DNA of 64,000 bases from assembly GCA_905250075.1 (NCBI GenBank), contig CAJNOP010000017.1, forward strand, positions 1,557,734 to 1,621,733, in the 5' to 3' direction. Numbering within the stretch: the first letter of the stretch is position 1; each line of letters opens with the position of its first letter. A program made the position numbers and the translations under genes. Below, piece after piece: positions 60,654 to 64,000 of this stretch. The notes under the pieces were generated by a model. The model worked only from the letters and a program-made list of their open reading frames with translations. It did no database searches and had not been told where the DNA came from. This DNA comes from Rotaria sp. Silwood1. Taxonomy: Eukaryota; Rotifera; Eurotatoria; Philodinida; Philodinidae.

Positions 60654-62703
60654 ATATTTTGATCGTAGAAGTTTATTATTTGGTTGTGAAATAAAAGATT
60701 TTAACTGTATACTGTTGTAAAAATAACTAATCTAAGAAATGCTTCATTTGATTATCTTTTGAGTTTTAATGATTGATTGAGATAATTGATCTTTCATGAT
60801 GATTCGATAAATTTATGTGTCCTACATTAGCAAGCATCCATTTAAATGTAGTCCTGTGAATCTCAGGCTCTGATTAGAAATTTAAAATAATCGTGGAGAA
60901 ATTCTCTAACCTTTTCATAGTTTAATGTGTAATAGATAATTTCAAATTGAAAACAGATGATTTATTATACACACGATTAGCGAAATAGAACAATCTAATT
61001 TATAAATTGTAACTTCAGCATATCATATTTCTAATCAATCTACATTAAATTTGTAGAAAGTTACAAAACAAATTTCAATTGTCACAAAAATTCTTTACTA
61101 CTAAGTAAATTGTACCTAAACTTTAATTTTTTAGTGTCACAGTTTGATCACAAATAGAACATGTTGAACTCTGATTTCACGGACTATTCAGGACTTGATT
61201 GATCTTCATAAAGAGAAGCTAGAAGTTCAACATAGATTTTTTTCTTTCAGCGAAGAAGTCTCAATACAGAAAACAAATTTCATGATGTTAGACCCGTCAT
61301 TCGATAATTCAGCGTTGCTTCTGTCATCAATAAAAACTTTATGTCAATTCGCCTGATTTATTAAGTAATCTTCATATGGTAGTTGATGGGAATCGTCGAA
61401 CGGTGACCTATATCTCCAACTAAGCTTAACCATTTGCCTTATCATTGTTTTTGAATGAGTATCCGACTCTAATCAATTCTTTTTTGGAAATTTCATGATC
61501 GCAGTCATCCATGGAGTGTAGACCCAGGCTGAGATCATGTCAAAAAATGGAGGCTTCCTCCGCCTCAGGAGTACAATGAATCAAAGTGTTGTATCTGTTA
61601 CACAATATCCATATTTGAACCTTTATTTATTAATGAGAAAATGAATATTAACAAATTTAAATAGTGGAAACCAGAAAAGCGTAAAAAATCCTTTCGTTTT
61701 TGGGTCCAGAAAAAAACCAGCATTGTCCTTGTTAATATTTTGCATTAAAGTTTATCGACCTCCGATAACCGCTTATAAACAAGATTTACCGAGCTCTGTT
61801 TGTATTTAAAATATAGGACAAAAGGATTGAAGTTGATGTGCTTTTTAGCTGATCACGAGACTTCTTGTGACTACTGCATATCACATAATAAATTCAATTA
61901 TATTTTTGCAAAGAAAATTTCTGGCATTTGGTACTATTTGTAGTATATATCCAATTAAAACAAATATGCGTAAGAAATATTCAAATGATAATGATAGCAA
62001 ACTCAACAATATATTCTTCTATATATAGTGAGGTTTTTTAGAAACTCATATAGAAGTTTCATATGATAATGAATAATTAGCAAATTTCACAATAGTTCTA
62101 TTTGCGTAAACTAATATAAGAAAGCTCTGACAAACTTTCTGTTCAATACAACACGATAAAAGAACTTAGCAAAAACTTAATTGCAAAAATTAAAAAATCA
62201 AAATAAACTAAGTCGTCGATTTTATGAACAGTACATGCATTTAGAAATGATGACAATATTTAGAAGCTTTATTCAATAGGATCAATAATACAAAATGATA
62301 TTCATCATTAAGTTTTTTTAGCTTGCTCGATCTTTTTTATATTCGTTATAAATCTTATTAATACTAAGCCGATCGTTTGAGTTTTGTTGTTTTCAAAATT
62401 CCAAAGCCTTTTTTTTCTTACGTATCAAACATTCGATTTTTTTTATTAATTATATTATATAAGACGAAAACAGTTACCCAATTTGAATTAATCGATCAAT
62501 TTAAATGAAAAACATAAGAAGAAAGAACAACTCACAGTATTGTGTTAAATAATAAAACAAAAGATACCGGCTGAGATCCGTGAAAATAAGAAATAATAGT
62601 AGGAAAATACAAAGAAGAAAAACATCGCCAGTACAAGTTCAAAAAGAAAGATGAATATTAGTAAATAAATACTAATCCCAAACCATTGCTGTTATAAATT
62701 TTT
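60654..62703. other. AT-rich intergenic region, no gene seen
   Basis: About 2 kb without a coding frame I can support. I see no RNA gene or terminal-repeat element. Confidence 0.45.
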
Positions 62704-62709
62704 TTTATT
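62704..62709 (-). terminator. Polyadenylation signal of the Asn-rich gene
   Basis: AATAAA on the minus strand, 28 bases after the stop codon at 62737, supporting that the upstream frame is a real 3' terminal exon. Confidence 0.5.
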
Positions 62710-62736
62710 AGCACCGACTTGTTCTTGATAATAAGT

Positions 62737-63090
62737 CTAGTCTATCTTAAATATTCTATGTTCATTAGCACCTTGAACTTGCTGATTTTGTTCATGATTG
62801 CCTATGGGAGAATTTTTATCGTCTGTTGGCGATATAGATTGTTTATTAGAAATATTTGTTTCGTTTAAAAGAGAAATAGAAGTAATATTTATAATGTTTT
62901 GAGCATTTCCTATATGAACTCGTGTGTTATTATTGTTATCGGTACCATTGACAAGTTGATTGTCAAATAATGAGTTGTTCAATGATCGTTGTAACTATAA
63001 TATGAAAAAACAAAAACTACAAGATGTAAAAAAAATTAATGTACTATGATCTCACATGTTGATGAAGATCTGAATCATTGACTTCTTGAT
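62737..63090 (-). CDS. 3' end of an Asn/Ser/Gln-rich protein, partial
   Basis: Two minus-strand exons can be placed: 63090-63056 (35 bp, after TTTTAG) and 62994-62737 (258 bp, after TTATAG, ending in a stop). They join in frame through a 61 bp intron and give a hydrophilic C-terminus of about 97 residues rich in Asn, Gln, Ser and Ile, for example DNQLVNGTDNNNNTRVHIGN. No domain is recognisable, as is typical of the disordered tail of a regulatory protein. Upstream exons must lie at or beyond 63100; an 8-bp candidate near 63139-63146 is too short to trust. Confidence 0.5.
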
Positions 63091-64000
63091 CTAAAATTAG
63101 GTTAATGATTCAGTATACAGCCATTTATCTACAGTTACTTGTTAGACTAAAATAACCTTGGCATTTTTTTTTAAATGAACCTTTTTACTCTAATAAATGA
63201 ATACGTATTTTTAGTTGCTGAAAAAATAGTAATATATCTAATTTGTTCATGCTCCAGAGAGCACACATTTGTCGAAAGAAAGAGACAAATGTGCTGTGTT
63301 TGACATTGTCTTGAACTTTCATAAAATATTCATAAAAGAAAAGAACTATGAAGAATCAACCAATATAGACTATTGGATTATTCTATCGTTTCTTTACTAC
63401 TATGTAATTTGTTTGCTGTAATCAAAGTATTGAAATAAAGACACAGGTACATGATACGAATCAAAGAATAGTCAATACGAAAGCTGAGTTTTGTACTGCA
63501 ACAGAAAAAGAACAAATATTTGGATAAAGAAAATAAATGACAAAAAAGCACTCACTATACAATTACTTATGAATATTTATGAAGATAATATTTTATGAAA
63601 GATTGACGTAGCGCCAGAGAGAATAACGCCCTCTAATCAAAATTTGTTCTATGAAGAAATATCATACAGTCTCTAGGATAATTTCTTACACAACTCATAT
63701 GTTTGAACTGTCATCTCTCTAGTCAATAGAAAAATACATAATTTACAACTTTGTCTTTCTCAAGTTTTATATGACTAGAATATTCACATCAAAAAACATC
63801 GTAAGTAAAGGGTATCACGAGTTTATCTACGGTCCACCCCTAAAAAAATAAATTATTGTTATAAAAATAGACATTGAGATAAATATATGTTAAGATAGCC
63901 CGAAGACTGATGCTTCATAAACGAAATGGTCTTTTTTATTTGGCACCTTGTTTTTGTCAAAACTTTTAATGAGTTCCGTACCCGTAGGCTTTTTTCCAAA
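63091..64000. other. AT-rich region, presumed upstream introns or flank
   Basis: I could not identify further exons of the Asn-rich gene. A short imperfect hairpin, CACATTTGTC...GACAAATGTG, lies near 63267-63293. Confidence 0.4.

Noticed and set aside
1..64000. CRISPR arrays, bacterial operons or a prokaryotic defence system
   Set aside because: The genes are intron-bearing and metazoan; I see no regularly spaced short direct repeats, ribosome-binding sites or prokaryotic gene packing.
1..64000. tRNA and rRNA genes
   Set aside because: I found no convincing box A/box B pair with a cloverleaf fold and no rRNA-like conserved block by eye; a covariance-model scan would be decisive.

Overview
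The window looks like an animal nuclear genome fragment: strongly AT-rich, with split genes, mostly 48-60 bp GT..AG introns and a few introns of 0.9-4.4 kb. The gene content is metazoan: a Rac-type GTPase, CKS1, a class A peptide GPCR, serine palmitoyltransferase subunit 2 and two modular fibronectin-type receptors. Two runs of 10 N (26869-26878, 54651-54660) mark scaffold joins. The compact introns, AT content and a secreted Cys-motif/Thr-rich gene relic near 60 kb fit a lophotrochozoan, most plausibly a bdelloid rotifer (Rotaria-like). That taxonomic guess is inference.

Layout. A Rac-like GTPase (2220-2992) is followed 172 bp later on the same strand by CKS1 (3165-5761), whose last exon lies beyond a 2.3 kb intron. 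A small single-pass membrane protein follows (6659-6970). Next comes AT-rich DNA holding a nested pair of hAT-type MITEs (10292-10765). A 13-exon minus-strand gene (12978-20795) encodes a receptor whose membrane-proximal part resembles receptor tyrosine phosphatases, but it has only an 18-20 residue cytoplasmic tail. From 20.8 to 37.0 kb there is little coding signal; the clear features are foldback or MITE-like repeats at 22158-22512, 24861-25086, 35184-35326 and 36199-36621.

A galanin/kisspeptin/allatostatin-A-like GPCR (37049-42858) has a 4.4 kb intron containing a long, nearly perfect inverted repeat (about 38226-39985). It converges on an 11-exon SPTLC2 gene on the minus strand (43126-47234). 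From 47.2 to 54.2 kb there are only weak exon-like fragments. A second minus-strand receptor (54238-57163) has a signal peptide, six domain-sized phase 1-1 exons, a Thr-rich mucin-like stalk built on minisatellites, one membrane helix and a 9-residue tail. A foldback repeat with a poly-C tract (58211-58779), a frameshifted secreted/membrane gene relic (59995-60653) and the 3' end of an Asn-rich minus-strand gene (62737-63090) complete the window.

The genes do not form a pathway. They cover cytoskeletal signalling, cell cycle, neuropeptide reception, sphingolipid synthesis and cell-surface recognition. Exon models were built by hand: every junction proposed for the main genes is GT..AG and keeps frame, but no transcript or database evidence was available.
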